Assembly: GCA_019694805.1 (NCBI GenBank)
Contig: JAIBBG010000002.1
Coordinates: 124,001 to 188,000 of the forward strand
Length of the DNA stretch: 64,000 bases
Direction of reading: 5' to 3'
From: Flavobacteriales bacterium
GTDB lineage: Bacteria > Bacteroidota > Bacteroidia > Flavobacteriales_D > Sanyastnellaceae
Positions 42,066 through 51,389 of the stretch are shown here, piece after piece; within the stretch, counting starts at the first letter, position 1; each line of letters begins with the position of its first letter. The notes under the pieces were generated by a model, which was given only the letters and a program-made list of their open reading frames with translations, was not told where the DNA came from and made no database searches. A program made the translations under genes and the position numbers.

Positions 42066-44687
42066 TTACACCCGGACATTTTCTTCTTCTTCCTTAAGCT
42101 TCATGATTTGATCAAGTGCATCAGGGACAACATCACTGCAGATCGTCACAAATGCACCTGGGGTCGCATTGCGAATGGCAAATTCAATGGCTTCTTTTTC
42201 TTTTCTGAATATGGTTATTTTTTTCTCTGAAGAAATCTGGTGAATACCCTGGGTCATCAGTTCGATGATTTCTTCTTCAGTTCTACCACGAAGATTTTTG
42301 TCCTGGCGAATAATGATTTCATCAAACATACCAGCGGCTACTCGTCCAAGATTTACGATGTCTTCATCACGACGATCACCAACTCCAGCAATAATGCCCA
42401 CTTTCGGCGAAGCATCCACTTTACTTAGAAAATCACTGATGGCCATAAAGCCGTGCGTATTGTGTGCATAGTCCACCATCACAGTGAAATTCTTGAAGTG
42501 GAACATATTCATACGACCAGGAGTTTGCGCAGGTGATGGTATGAAGGTAAGCAATGCAGCGCGCATATCTTCAATGTCAAAACCACGAGTGAAACCCGCC
42601 AGAACACAAGGAAGAATGTTCGCAATATTGAATGTTGCTTTTCCACCGTAAGTGAGCGGAATATTCGCTGCTCTGTCGACACGAATTTTCCAAGTGCCTT
42701 TGCATATCGTTACAAATCCATTTTCATAGATTGCAGCAAGACCGCCTTCACTGATGTGTTTCACCACTACTGGATTATCTTCACGAAGTGAGAAATAGGC
42801 AACTTTGCATTCAAGGCCTTTGGCCATGTTCAGAGTATGTTCGTTGTCAGCATTGAGGATAGCATATCCTGAAGGCATCACACTTTCCACAACAACGCCT
42901 TTCACCCTTGCCAATTGTTCAACAGTATCGATATCACCAAGACCCAAATGGTCTTCTGCCACATTCGTGCAGATGGCGATATCACAACGGTGGAATCCGA
43001 GACCTGCCCGCAGTATGCCGCCTCTTGCACATTCAAGAACTGCGAAATCAACTGTAGGATCTTTCAATACAAACTCAGCGCTGATAGGACCGGTGCAATC
43101 ACCACGCATCATCAATTGGTTTTGTATGTACACACCATCGGTTGTGGTATATCCTACTTTGTGTCCCATGGTCTTAACAATGTGCGCCATGAGTCTTGTT
43201 GTGGTGGTTTTACCGTTGGTACCTGTTACAGCAATAATGGGTATCCGTGCAGAGGTTCCTGGAGGATAAAGCATGTCAATCACAGGTTCAGCAACGTTGC
43301 GTGGAAGTCCTTCTGTGGGGTCAAGGTGCATTCTGAAGCCTGGTGCGGCATTTACTTCGAGTATCGCCCCACCATTTTCTTTTACAGGAGTAGAAAGACT
43401 TTCTGCCATGATATCGATACCACAAATGTCTAATCCGATGATTCTGGCGATGCGTTCACACATAAAGACATTATCAGGGTGAACCAAATCGGTAACATCG
43501 GTGGCAGTACCTCCGGTGCTCAGGTTGGCTGTGGGCTTCAAGAAAATTTCTCGACCTTTTTCCACAACAGAATCCAACGTGAGTCCTTCTCGATTGAGCA
43601 TTTCCATCAGGAAATCATCTATAGAAATTTGAGTCAGCACTTTTTCATGACCATATCCTCTTCTGGGATCTGCATTGGTGATATCAATGAGTTCTTTGAT
43701 GGTGCTTTTTCCATCTCCGGTTACTGCTGCTGGTTTGCGGATAGCAGCAGCCACAAATTTGTAATTGATGACAAGAACGCGGTGATCCAAACCTGTGATA
43801 AACCTTTCCACGATGACACCACGCGAGTATTTTTTTGCCGCGGCTAAACCAATGCAAGCGCCTTCCCAATCTTTGATGTTGGTAGTAGCACCTTTACCAT
43901 GATTGCCGTCGACAGGTTTGGTAACGATGGGATATCCTATCGAATCAATGGCATCTTTCAGTCCTTCTTCGGAATAAACGATTCTGCCTTTGGGTACTGG
44001 TATTTCTGCGGCACCAAGTAAGTTCTTTGTTTCCTCCTTGTCACATGCGATATCAACAGCAATGCTGCCAGTGGTGCTTGCGATGGTAGCTCTGATCCGT
44101 CTTTGGTTCACTCCATATCCTAATTGCACCAACGAATGCCTGTTGAGTCGGATGTAAGGTATACCTCTGGAAACTGCTTCATCTACGATGCATCCAGTGG
44201 ATGGTCCAAGCCTTTCATCTTCGCGTATTTCTCTCAGTTTCTGAATGTCTTCCTGCAAATCGTATTCTTTTCCTTCGATGAGTGCTTCTGCAATTCTTAC
44301 TGAAGCCCTGGCAGCATATTGACCAGCTTTTTCTTCCATATAACTGAACACGACGTTATACACACCGGGTTTGGAAGTTTCACGGGTGCGGCCGAAACCA
44401 CACATCATACCTGCAAGTGTTTGAAGTTCCAAAGCGATGTGTTCTATCACATGCCCCATCCAGGTTCCTTCATCCACCCTTTGGAAGAAGCCACCGGGTT
44501 CGCCAACAGAACAGCGATGACCGTACATGGATGGAAACATCTTTTCCAACCTTTCACGAAAGCCAGGGATGGAGTTTGTTGGACGTTGCTCCATGTCCTC
44601 CAGATCGAGGCGCATCTGAATGAGTTTGTGTCTGCGAATGCTCCAATAATTGGGGCCTTTCATCACTTTGATATCAAGGATTCTCAT
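42066..44687 (-). CDS. cphA: cyanophycin synthetase
   Basis: 873 aa, the full CphA size. Polymerises Asp backbone with Arg side chains (multi-L-arginyl-poly-L-aspartate) using ATP. N-terminal domain (residues 1-160, MRILDIKVMKGPNYWSIRRH), then an ATP-grasp domain (IPVPKGRIVYSEEGLKDAID, KPVDGNHGKGATTNI, ILEVNAAPGFRMHLDP), and a Mur-ligase-like domain with the P-loop VTGTNGKTTTTRL and VMVDYAHNTHGF. Divergent from cphB. ATG at 44687. Confidence 0.96.
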   Translation of the reverse strand: MRILDIKVMKGPNYWSIRRHKLIQMRLDLEDMEQRPTNSIPGFRERLEKMFPSMYGHRCSVGEPGGFFQRVDEGTWMGHVIEHIALELQTLAGMMCGFGRTRETSKPGVYNVVFSYMEEKAGQYAARASVRIAEALIEGKEYDLQEDIQKLREIREDERLGPSTGCIVDEAVSRGIPYIRLNRHSLVQLGYGVNQRRIRATIASTTGSIAVDIACDKEETKNLLGAAEIPVPKGRIVYSEEGLKDAIDSIGYPIVTKPVDGNHGKGATTNIKDWEGACIGLAAAKKYSRGVIVERFITGLDHRVLVINYKFVAAAIRKPAAVTGDGKSTIKELIDITNADPRRGYGHEKVLTQISIDDFLMEMLNREGLTLDSVVEKGREIFLKPTANLSTGGTATDVTDLVHPDNVFMCERIARIIGLDICGIDIMAESLSTPVKENGGAILEVNAAPGFRMHLDPTEGLPRNVAEPVIDMLYPPGTSARIPIIAVTGTNGKTTTTRLMAHIVKTMGHKVGYTTTDGVYIQNQLMMRGDCTGPISAEFVLKDPTVDFAVLECARGGILRAGLGFHRCDIAICTNVAEDHLGLGDIDTVEQLARVKGVVVESVMPSGYAILNADNEHTLNMAKGLECKVAYFSLREDNPVVVKHISEGGLAAIYENGFVTICKGTWKIRVDRAANIPLTYGGKATFNIANILPCVLAGFTRGFDIEDMRAALLTFIPSPAQTPGRMNMFHFKNFTVMVDYAHNTHGFMAISDFLSKVDASPKVGIIAGVGDRRDEDIVNLGRVAAGMFDEIIIRQDKNLRGRTEEEIIELMTQGIHQISSEKKITIFRKEKEAIEFAIRNATPGAFVTICSDVVPDALDQIMKLKEEEENVRV

Positions 44688-44807
44688 GAGATTACGTTTT
44701 GGTTTGGGTCAACAGGTGACCGTTTTAATTTTGGTTTTGTTGCGAATATGGTGGAAAAAAAGTCGATTTCCACATTAATCTTCGGTTCTATTCATGTTCT
44801 AAGCGAA

Positions 44808-44815
44808 TATTTTTG
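44808..44815 (+). promoter_or_regulatory. -7 box (TATTTTTG) of cphB
   Basis: TAnnTTTG match 25 bp before a TTG codon in frame with cyanophycinase. If used, transcription starts past the in-frame ATG at 44748 and translation must begin later. Confidence 0.5.
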
Positions 44816-44840
44816 CCGCCATCAACCAAAAAGCACGACA

Positions 44841-45713
44841 TTGGAATTACCAAAGGGCAAGCTGATCTCCATCGGAGGAGCTGAAGATAAGGGAACAGAA
44901 AGTGAGGGATACTACTCACAGAAAAGTAACCTCAATTTTTTTGAACTCGGGATACTCAAGCGAGTGGTACATGTGATGGGCGGCGTAGATGCGCGCATTG
45001 AAGTCATAACCACGGCGAGCAGCATTCCTCTGGAGGTTGCAGAAAACTATCTGACAGCCTTTGGGAAAATTGGCTGCACCAATGTTGGTGTCATGAATAT
45101 CCGCAATAGAGAGGATGCGAGAAAACAAGAATTCATCGAACGAATCAAAACTTGTGATGGCGTCATGTTTAGCGGTGGAGATCAATTAAGACTCACTACC
45201 ATTTTCGGCGGCACTGAATTTTTAGAAATAATTCATGATAGGTATCACCACGGTCTTGTTATTGCTGGCACAAGCGCCGGCGCGATGGCGATGAGCAATA
45301 CCATGATTTATCAGGGTAAAAGTGATTTAGCACACTTGAAAGGTGAGGTGAAGATTACTACAGGATTAGCCTTTATCAATAACGTGATTATCGATTCGCA
45401 TTTTGATAAAAGAGGGCGATTCAACCGTTTGGCACAGGCAGTAGCCAGCAATCCATCATGCACGGGCGTTGGTCTTGGTGAAGATACGGGCGTCATCATT
45501 ACCAATGGCAATCACATGGAAGTGATTGGCAGTGGTGCAGTCGTGATCATCGATGGTAGGGATATTCATCACAGCAACATCACGGATGTGAGCATGGGCA
45601 CTCCTATTTCCGTTGAAAATCTTCGCGTCAACATTTTGGTTCACGGCAATTCATATCTCGTGAAAGAAAGGCAATTTGTTCCTGGTGTTACGGTTTCTCA
45701 GGATGAAGATTGA
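44841..45713 (+). CDS. cphB: cyanophycinase
   Basis: About 290 aa from TTG 44841. Serine peptidase (S51 type) that cuts cyanophycin to beta-Asp-Arg dipeptides. Motifs: LPKGKLISIGGAEDKG at the start, VEVITTASSIP-like region, MFSGGDQLRLT, and the nucleophile Ser in AGTSAGAMAMS; later IIDSHFDKRGRFNRLAQAV, VGLGEDTGVII. Family N-termini begin with PKGKL, which supports the TTG start; an ATG at 44748 would add 31 non-conserved residues and lies before the -7 box. Converges on the isoaspartyl peptidase gene with 3 bp between. Confidence 0.93.
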   Translation: MELPKGKLISIGGAEDKGTESEGYYSQKSNLNFFELGILKRVVHVMGGVDARIEVITTASSIPLEVAENYLTAFGKIGCTNVGVMNIRNREDARKQEFIERIKTCDGVMFSGGDQLRLTTIFGGTEFLEIIHDRYHHGLVIAGTSAGAMAMSNTMIYQGKSDLAHLKGEVKITTGLAFINNVIIDSHFDKRGRFNRLAQAVASNPSCTGVGLGEDTGVIITNGNHMEVIGSGAVVIIDGRDIHHSNITDVSMGTPISVENLRVNILVHGNSYLVKERQFVPGVTVSQDED

Positions 45714-45716
45714 TCG

Positions 45717-46640
45717 TTAATCTTTGTAGATTCTTACAGTAGGTGGGACATCGTTTTTAAGCCATCCGCGATACATTCCAGATGAGTTGAAAGGTAAACA
45801 TATGTTGCCTGATGTATCAGCGGCAATAAGTCCGCCTTCACCACCCAATTTCACAAGTTTGTCATGAACAACTACGTCGCAAGCTTGTTGCAGCGATAAG
45901 CCTTTATATTCAATCAGGCATGAAATGTCATAAGCAACAACAGCACGTATGAAGTATTCGCCATGTCCGGTGCAAGAAATGGCGCATGTTTTATTGTTGG
46001 CATAGGTACCTGCGCCAATTACAGGTGAATCACCAACGCGTCCCCATCTTTTATTGGTCATACCGCCTGTGGATGTTGCTGCGGCAAGATTGCCATGAAC
46101 GTCTAAAGCTACAGCACCTACAGTTCCGAATTTTTTGTCATCGGCGTGATCTAATTGAACGACATTTTCTTTCAATGCCTGTTGCCATTGGTCATGTCGG
46201 AATGCATCAAAAAAATAATCATCGTCTTGAAAAGTGAGGCCGATAGATTTTGCAAATGCTTCCGCGCCATCACGGCAAAGCATGACGTGTTCGCTTTTTT
46301 CCATAATGGCTCTTGCGAGTGTGATGGGATTTTGAACTCCCCGCACACCTGCAGCAGCTCCTGCTAGAAGTGAATCTCCGCGCATGATGGATGCGTCCAT
46401 TTCGTGTTTGCCTTCATGCGTAAAGACACTACCTCTGCCTGCATTGAACAGAGGATAGTTTTCCAATTCGATCACTGCGGCTTCAACTGCATCAAGTGAT
46501 GATCCTCCCGCCGCCAGTATTTTTTCACCTGCCCGCAGCGCATTGATCAGACCAGTGCGGTAAGCGACTTCTTTTGCCGGTGTCATTTTATCGGGATCGA
46601 TGGTTCCGGCACCACCGTGAATGGCTAGAGTATATTTCAT
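45717..46640 (-). CDS. isoaspartyl peptidase / L-asparaginase (plant type)
   Basis: 307 aa. Ntn-hydrolase that cleaves isoaspartyl dipeptides; in cyanophycin pathways it splits beta-Asp-Arg into Asp and Arg. N-terminus LAIHGGAGTIDPDKMT; the autoprocessing site and nucleophile Thr lie in KKFGTVGAVALDVHG, followed by AAATSTGGMTNKRWGRVGDSPVIGAGTYANN. Start ATG overlaps the stop of the YdeI-like gene by 4 bp (ATGA). Together with cphA and cphB this completes the degradation route. Confidence 0.94.
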   Translation of the reverse strand: MKYTLAIHGGAGTIDPDKMTPAKEVAYRTGLINALRAGEKILAAGGSSLDAVEAAVIELENYPLFNAGRGSVFTHEGKHEMDASIMRGDSLLAGAAAGVRGVQNPITLARAIMEKSEHVMLCRDGAEAFAKSIGLTFQDDDYFFDAFRHDQWQQALKENVVQLDHADDKKFGTVGAVALDVHGNLAAATSTGGMTNKRWGRVGDSPVIGAGTYANNKTCAISCTGHGEYFIRAVVAYDISCLIEYKGLSLQQACDVVVHDKLVKLGGEGGLIAADTSGNICLPFNSSGMYRGWLKNDVPPTVRIYKD

Positions 46641-47299
46641 GATCGTGTTGTCGGATTTTTTTTACCGGCGAGTAATTTTTCAATGGTACCTTGAATGCGA
46701 TTCATCCGCGTTTCATTCTTTTTTGCAGATACAATCCATTCAACATATTCACGACGATGTGAAAATGCCAATGAATCAAAAATACTTCGCGCTATTTTAT
46801 TTTGGGTAAAAGCTTTCTGCAGATCTTCTGGCACCGTGATGGTCTTGCTTTTTGCATCGGCAAACTTCGAAATCTCACGAATGGTCCTTTTGGTTTGCTT
46901 TTTTTCGTCATGCATTGTTTTCCTGCGAAAGCAAAATGTCGACCAAGTATCATCAAAGGAAACAAAACCGAGATAGGCCAAATCTGGATGAGCCATGATC
47001 AGTGCGTGCAGAATATCACGGTTGAGATCAGATTTAATTCCACTGGTTCCTTTAGGATAACCGATCCAAATGATATTGTTGTTTCCCAGGTATGACAGTG
47101 CTTTATGAATGCCAGCATCGAGTTCTGCGCGGTTCTTTACAAACCAAAACAATATATGGTCTTTCGATGATGGCGATTTTGAAAACGTGCTTTGCGCTGG
47201 GAGCGGCAAGAGTTTATGACCAACATGGTCAGGATTATTTACCAATCCAATGCTTTCGCTTCCTTTGAGCTTCAGCTTACGATGAAACGCTGCATTCAT
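46637..47299 (-). CDS. two-domain DUF3052-like / YdeI (OmdA-like) protein
   Basis: 220 aa. Residues 1-125 (KLKLKGSESIGLVNNP, then DHILFWFVKNRAELDAGI, IIWIGYPKGTSGIKSDLNRD) resemble DUF3052. The C-terminal 65 residues match the YdeI/OmdA bacteriocin-protection family (ITVPEDLQKAF, then LAFSHRREYVEWIVSAKKNETR, RIQGTIEKL). No signal peptide. Translationally coupled to the isoaspartyl peptidase gene. Function of both domains is unknown; no established link to cyanophycin. Confidence 0.85.
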   Translation of the reverse strand: MNAAFHRKLKLKGSESIGLVNNPDHVGHKLLPLPAQSTFSKSPSSKDHILFWFVKNRAELDAGIHKALSYLGNNNIIWIGYPKGTSGIKSDLNRDILHALIMAHPDLAYLGFVSFDDTWSTFCFRRKTMHDEKKQTKRTIREISKFADAKSKTITVPEDLQKAFTQNKIARSIFDSLAFSHRREYVEWIVSAKKNETRMNRIQGTIEKLLAGKKNPTTRS

Positions 47300-47433
47300 G
47301 CTGCAAAGGAAGGGAGGAAGTGGGCAATTTGTATTGTTGGATTCTTAAAACATTAAAAGAATGATTCTTGATAAAGAAGTTGGCATACTCAGATAATTTT
47401 GGCACATAATTTCGATAGTTGAAATAAACCTGT

Positions 47434-48345
47434 ATGAGAATTTACCGTCGTTCCTCTTTTCGCAATCCGATGGAGGATCATTCAACATTTAGAAATTGGG
47501 TACAACGATTAAGCGCCCATACCATTCGAAAGTATGGTGAAAGAACCATCCAAACTCAACTAGGTAGCACTCATGTTTGGGTGATCAATGCAGAGGTCCC
47601 TTCCGGTAGATCATTGGTGATTTTTCCCGGTGCGAGAACAACTTCATTGATATGGGATCTTGATTGTGGTTTGGATGAGATAGGCAACGATGTAGATATC
47701 TATTTGGTTGAAACGAATGGATTGCCGAATCTAAGTGATGGGCATACGCCTGATATCAAATCGAATGATTATGGGAAATGGGCAGCAGAGGTGATCAGTC
47801 AATTGGGACTTAAACGCACCTGTGTTGCCGGCGCTTCATTTGGCGGATTGATCTGTATGAAGCTCGCCATCACCAATCCGGAAATGATTGTATCAGCATT
47901 TCTCCTGAATCCAGGATGTCTTCAAAAGTTTTCTTTGTCTTATCAGAATCTTTATAGCAACATGCTGCCCATTCTGATACCGACAAGGAAAAATGTGCGA
48001 AAGTTTTTACACAAAGCCATACTCGGAAAACCGACTCATCAGATATCACTGGAGGCGGAAGATTTGCTCATTGACTATGAATTGTTGGCTTTGAAAAGAT
48101 ATAAGGATAAAACTCAAAAGCCTTATGACATGAACGAAGAATTAAGTAAGGTGAAGGTCCCTACGCATTTGCTCTTAGGTGATCGGGATTTATTATTTCC
48201 TGCACACAAATCATTAAAGCAAGCCAAAGAGAAAATCAAATCTCTTCAGACAACGCACGTTTTTGAGCATGTTGGACATGGAATTGAGACGTACCATCCA
48301 GCCTTGCATTATATTGGTAACAAAGTGAGAAATGATGCTTGGTAA
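47434..48345 (+). CDS. alpha/beta-hydrolase-fold protein
   Basis: 303 aa. Nucleophile elbow VAGASFGGL with Ser135; the acid is likely Asp in LLLGDRDLLFPAH, and the base His in FEHVGHGIETYHP. A hydrophobic strand SLVIFPGARTT lies before. Cytosolic (no signal peptide). Substrate cannot be inferred. Starts at ATG 47434 with a possible later ATG at residue 13. Confidence 0.9.
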   Translation: MRIYRRSSFRNPMEDHSTFRNWVQRLSAHTIRKYGERTIQTQLGSTHVWVINAEVPSGRSLVIFPGARTTSLIWDLDCGLDEIGNDVDIYLVETNGLPNLSDGHTPDIKSNDYGKWAAEVISQLGLKRTCVAGASFGGLICMKLAITNPEMIVSAFLLNPGCLQKFSLSYQNLYSNMLPILIPTRKNVRKFLHKAILGKPTHQISLEAEDLLIDYELLALKRYKDKTQKPYDMNEELSKVKVPTHLLLGDRDLLFPAHKSLKQAKEKIKSLQTTHVFEHVGHGIETYHPALHYIGNKVRNDAW

Positions 48346-48429
48346 TAAACCACATCGATCATCATAGTTCATATCGTAGCAACGAAAGTCATTTGTTTGG
48401 GTGAAATTTCAGATGACTTATTGCAAGTG

Positions 48430-48840
48430 CTAAGGTTGGTCTTCGAATAACAATAACCGAAGTTGCACCACATATTCATCATGATAGATCATGTGAACGA
48501 TGCGGGCAGATGTATCGACTTCAAGCGAGCAAAGAGTATTTTCATTTCGTTGGCTTTCAAATTCGAGTTGATATAAGCCGTTTACTTTTTTCCATTTACC
48601 CCATTCATATTGCTGAACAAAAAAGCCAAAACTATTTTCAGTAAATGTGCTGTCTTTCCGAAGCTCAATGGTAGTGCTGCCGAAGATACCTTCACCATAT
48701 GCCCACAAAATGCTTTCAGCTTGCGTTTTCTTTTTGTCAGCGCGTTTTTTGATCCGAGCAGTTTTTGGTATAGTGCAAGCCATCACCATCATCGAAACCA
48801 CGAATATGAAAATGATATTGGGGTGAGCTTTGTTCATCAT
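48430..48840 (-). CDS. small lipoprotein of unknown function
   Basis: 136 aa. Signal peptide ends MVMAC (Cys22). A lysine/arginine-rich stretch follows (RIKKRADKKK), then a small beta-rich domain (TIELRKDSTFTENSFGFFVQQ, WGKWKKVNGLYQLEFES). Directly downstream of the phosphodiester glycosidase gene (4 bp), so likely co-transcribed. No family recognised. Confidence 0.78.
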   Translation of the reverse strand: MMNKAHPNIIFIFVVSMMVMACTIPKTARIKKRADKKKTQAESILWAYGEGIFGSTTIELRKDSTFTENSFGFFVQQYEWGKWKKVNGLYQLEFESQRNENTLCSLEVDTSARIVHMIYHDEYVVQLRLLLFEDQP

Positions 48841-48844
48841 GAGT

Positions 48845-49567
48845 TCATTTCGTCGTGATCCCGATCATCACACCGAAATCTCCTTCGAGGTCCATTTGGT
48901 TTTTTGAAGGCATGTAAATTCTGGACACAGATCCATCAAGGTATAAGGCATCTTTACAGCCCATGTCCAGAAAGTAAGATGCAAAGTCGAACAAATTAAT
49001 AGGCTCAGTTGAAATTGCAAACAGAACTTTGCCATCTGGTAATATTCCAACACCATTTCTGATGTTGAGATTCTTTGAGCCCATTCGAAATTCGGGATGG
49101 ATTTTCCCATCAACCAACAACATGGGACCTGATTGTGTTGCAAATTCAATTTGCTGATTCAATTTGAATGCATCCGTTTTACAAACAAAGCCTTTCCTGT
49201 CTTTTGTGATATAAAATACTCCATTGGGTTTGAGGTAGAAATTGCCGTAACCACTGGATTCATTCAAACGATGAATGGTATTTCCATTCTCGATGTAAAG
49301 TCCAAGTGGCGAGTGATCTTGCTGGTACATGCCTCCGTTCATGGCCATGATTAAAGTGCCATGTTTTTTTTCTGCCCATGATTTCAGATTGGCCAGAGAA
49401 AGTAAAGGTTTATTGTTATCATCCTTCCAGAAAAACCTGATGTGCTCAATAGCTGGATCGGAAATGTGGTAAACGATTTTTTGATTGGCGGAGGTTATTG
49501 AGTTCAGTCCAGTAATGACGATAAAAATTGCGGCAAGGAATATCAATCGAAATGATAAAGATCTCAT
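48845..49567 (-). CDS. phosphodiester glycosidase (NAGPA/DUF2233) family protein, exported
   Basis: 240 aa with an N-terminal signal segment (LIFLAAIFIVITGLNSI). Family motifs: LIMAMNGGMYQQDHSPLGLY, TQSGPMLLVDGKIHP, LNIRNGVGILPDGKVLF and DALYLDGSVSRIYMP. The animal homologue uncovers mannose-6-phosphate by removing GlcNAc; bacterial members are thought to act on glycosyl phosphodiesters in the envelope, but the substrate here is unknown. Confidence 0.9.
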   Translation of the reverse strand: MRSLSFRLIFLAAIFIVITGLNSITSANQKIVYHISDPAIEHIRFFWKDDNNKPLLSLANLKSWAEKKHGTLIMAMNGGMYQQDHSPLGLYIENGNTIHRLNESSGYGNFYLKPNGVFYITKDRKGFVCKTDAFKLNQQIEFATQSGPMLLVDGKIHPEFRMGSKNLNIRNGVGILPDGKVLFAISTEPINLFDFASYFLDMGCKDALYLDGSVSRIYMPSKNQMDLEGDFGVMIGITTK

Positions 49568-49653
49568 GGAAAATTGAAGTTAGGCTTTGATTCAACCGTG
49601 TTTAATTTAAGATGAAATGAACCTTCATGCAATATGCATGTATTCCATGCCCG

Positions 49654-51309
49654 ATGCCAAAATCAATTTCGTTTTTTTTCTTTTTTTGGGTGCCGTGCTT
49701 TTTGTCAGCGCAACATTTTGATTGGGCGGCAACAGGCATGGGCATCGGCAATGGTGTTAGATATTCAGCCTACAGTAGACGTGGTGAATTGTTGGTTGCC
49801 ATGAACTATGAACCTCAGGTTTATTCTCCATTCGACAATAAGTTCATCCTCTTTGGACCTTTAGGCGATTCTTTGGACTTGGGTTGTATGCCAAAGGATG
49901 TAGTATTGGTTGCCATGAATCGTGAAGGTAGATTCCTTTTTCATCGGCGTTGTTCTGAATGGGGAGAACATATCTATTTGTATGGAGTTACGGCGTTGTC
50001 GAATGGAAATTTCGTTGTTGCATACAAGGCTATGACGGTGTCTGCCGAAGTTGTCATTTTCGAAAAGGATGGAAGGCGATCTACAGAAAATAATGTCCCA
50101 CCATGGATAGATCATGAAGCGATGCATGGCAACATCAATTTTGATGGCTTCAAGACATGGACTGGAGACGCATTCTTATTCACGGAAATATCCTCGACAG
50201 GAAGTACAATCAGAACCGTGGCAGTGAGGACTGGGGGAAAATCAGAATGGGCTGAGATGGAAGGCACTGAAGATGGCGGATTCTTTTTTTCTACACGTGA
50301 AAACAGGCTTGAGAAAAATACCGAAGGCTACTTCGCTTATGTAGAATATGATTGTGTGACGAAATGGAGTAGGGATTTTCAATGGAGTTGGCAACATGAA
50401 ACCAAAGAAATGAGCAGTGGAACCAGTGGTTCTTATGTACCCGGTACACGTGCGACGCCAGGTAATGGTGGTGTCATTTATTCTACAGGATGCATGAACG
50501 CTTCAATGATTTCAGATGGGGGAAATATTCACAAAGCACTGCACAAGCCATATCCGAAGCTTGATCCAGATGCTGAAGGGCTAGACTCATACCTGAATTG
50601 CATTTCCAAGGAAGGCAAATTATTGTGGGTGAAATATGCTGAGAGTGCAGTGGTCTTTGATGATGTTGCAGCGGATCGAAACTTTGTCTATGTGAGCGGC
50701 AGATTACTTCATTCGAATATGGTTTTTGGTACAAGAGTAGACACCACATTAGACAAAAGAACATTCATTTCATGTTTGGACAATGATGGCAGAATTCAAT
50801 GGATCAAGACATTTCACGCGCAACAAATTCCAGTTCTCGATGCAGATCAACTGGGGCATTTGCATGCTTTTTTTCACACGATGGATGATATCCATGATCC
50901 GCCACTCATTTTAGGGCACGATACCCTTGTTCATTATTTCAGTCAGTTGATTGTTTCATCATTCGATCATTTCGGAGAAATATGCTGGACAAAAACTTCC
51001 AGGGTGCCATTAGCATCTAATGGCATTGAACAAAGTCGGCTATTTCATGATGATTGTGGAAATGTGTTTTTGACGAGTACCATGTGGTTTGTTGGTGTTG
51101 CAGGTTTTGCTTGTTTCGATGCTGCATTTTTGAAAGGCACAGGATATGGCGGTGCTCCACTGATAGCTAAAATTCAAACCACCATTCCAATGGAAAATAT
51201 GGCGATGCTTCTCGAGGAAAGGGCTGCTATAGAGCCGGAAATTTCATGGAAGGAAAATTTGCAAATCGAAGATGTTGAATGGCAGGAGCAATGTGTTCCA
51301 AATCAGTGA
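49654..51309 (+). CDS. large exported protein of unknown function, propeller-like
   Basis: About 551 aa from ATG 49654 (MPKSISFFFFFWVPCFLSAQ is a signal peptide). Contains repeated strands of the type VLVAMNREGRFLFHRR, YLNCISKEGKLLWVKYA, FISCLDNDGRIQWIKTF and IVSSFDHFGEICWTKTS, each ending in a W(V/I/T)K motif, as in SBBP-like beta propellers. The C-terminus is acidic and lacks a T9SS domain. No family named. Confidence 0.82.
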   Translation: MPKSISFFFFFWVPCFLSAQHFDWAATGMGIGNGVRYSAYSRRGELLVAMNYEPQVYSPFDNKFILFGPLGDSLDLGCMPKDVVLVAMNREGRFLFHRRCSEWGEHIYLYGVTALSNGNFVVAYKAMTVSAEVVIFEKDGRRSTENNVPPWIDHEAMHGNINFDGFKTWTGDAFLFTEISSTGSTIRTVAVRTGGKSEWAEMEGTEDGGFFFSTRENRLEKNTEGYFAYVEYDCVTKWSRDFQWSWQHETKEMSSGTSGSYVPGTRATPGNGGVIYSTGCMNASMISDGGNIHKALHKPYPKLDPDAEGLDSYLNCISKEGKLLWVKYAESAVVFDDVAADRNFVYVSGRLLHSNMVFGTRVDTTLDKRTFISCLDNDGRIQWIKTFHAQQIPVLDADQLGHLHAFFHTMDDIHDPPLILGHDTLVHYFSQLIVSSFDHFGEICWTKTSRVPLASNGIEQSRLFHDDCGNVFLTSTMWFVGVAGFACFDAAFLKGTGYGGAPLIAKIQTTIPMENMAMLLEERAAIEPEISWKENLQIEDVEWQEQCVPNQ

Positions 51310-51389
51310 TTTGGCCAAGGGAGTTTATCTGCTGCTCGTATATGGAAAGGGCGGATCAGCTTCAGCTCGTTTGGTGAAGACCGACTAAC

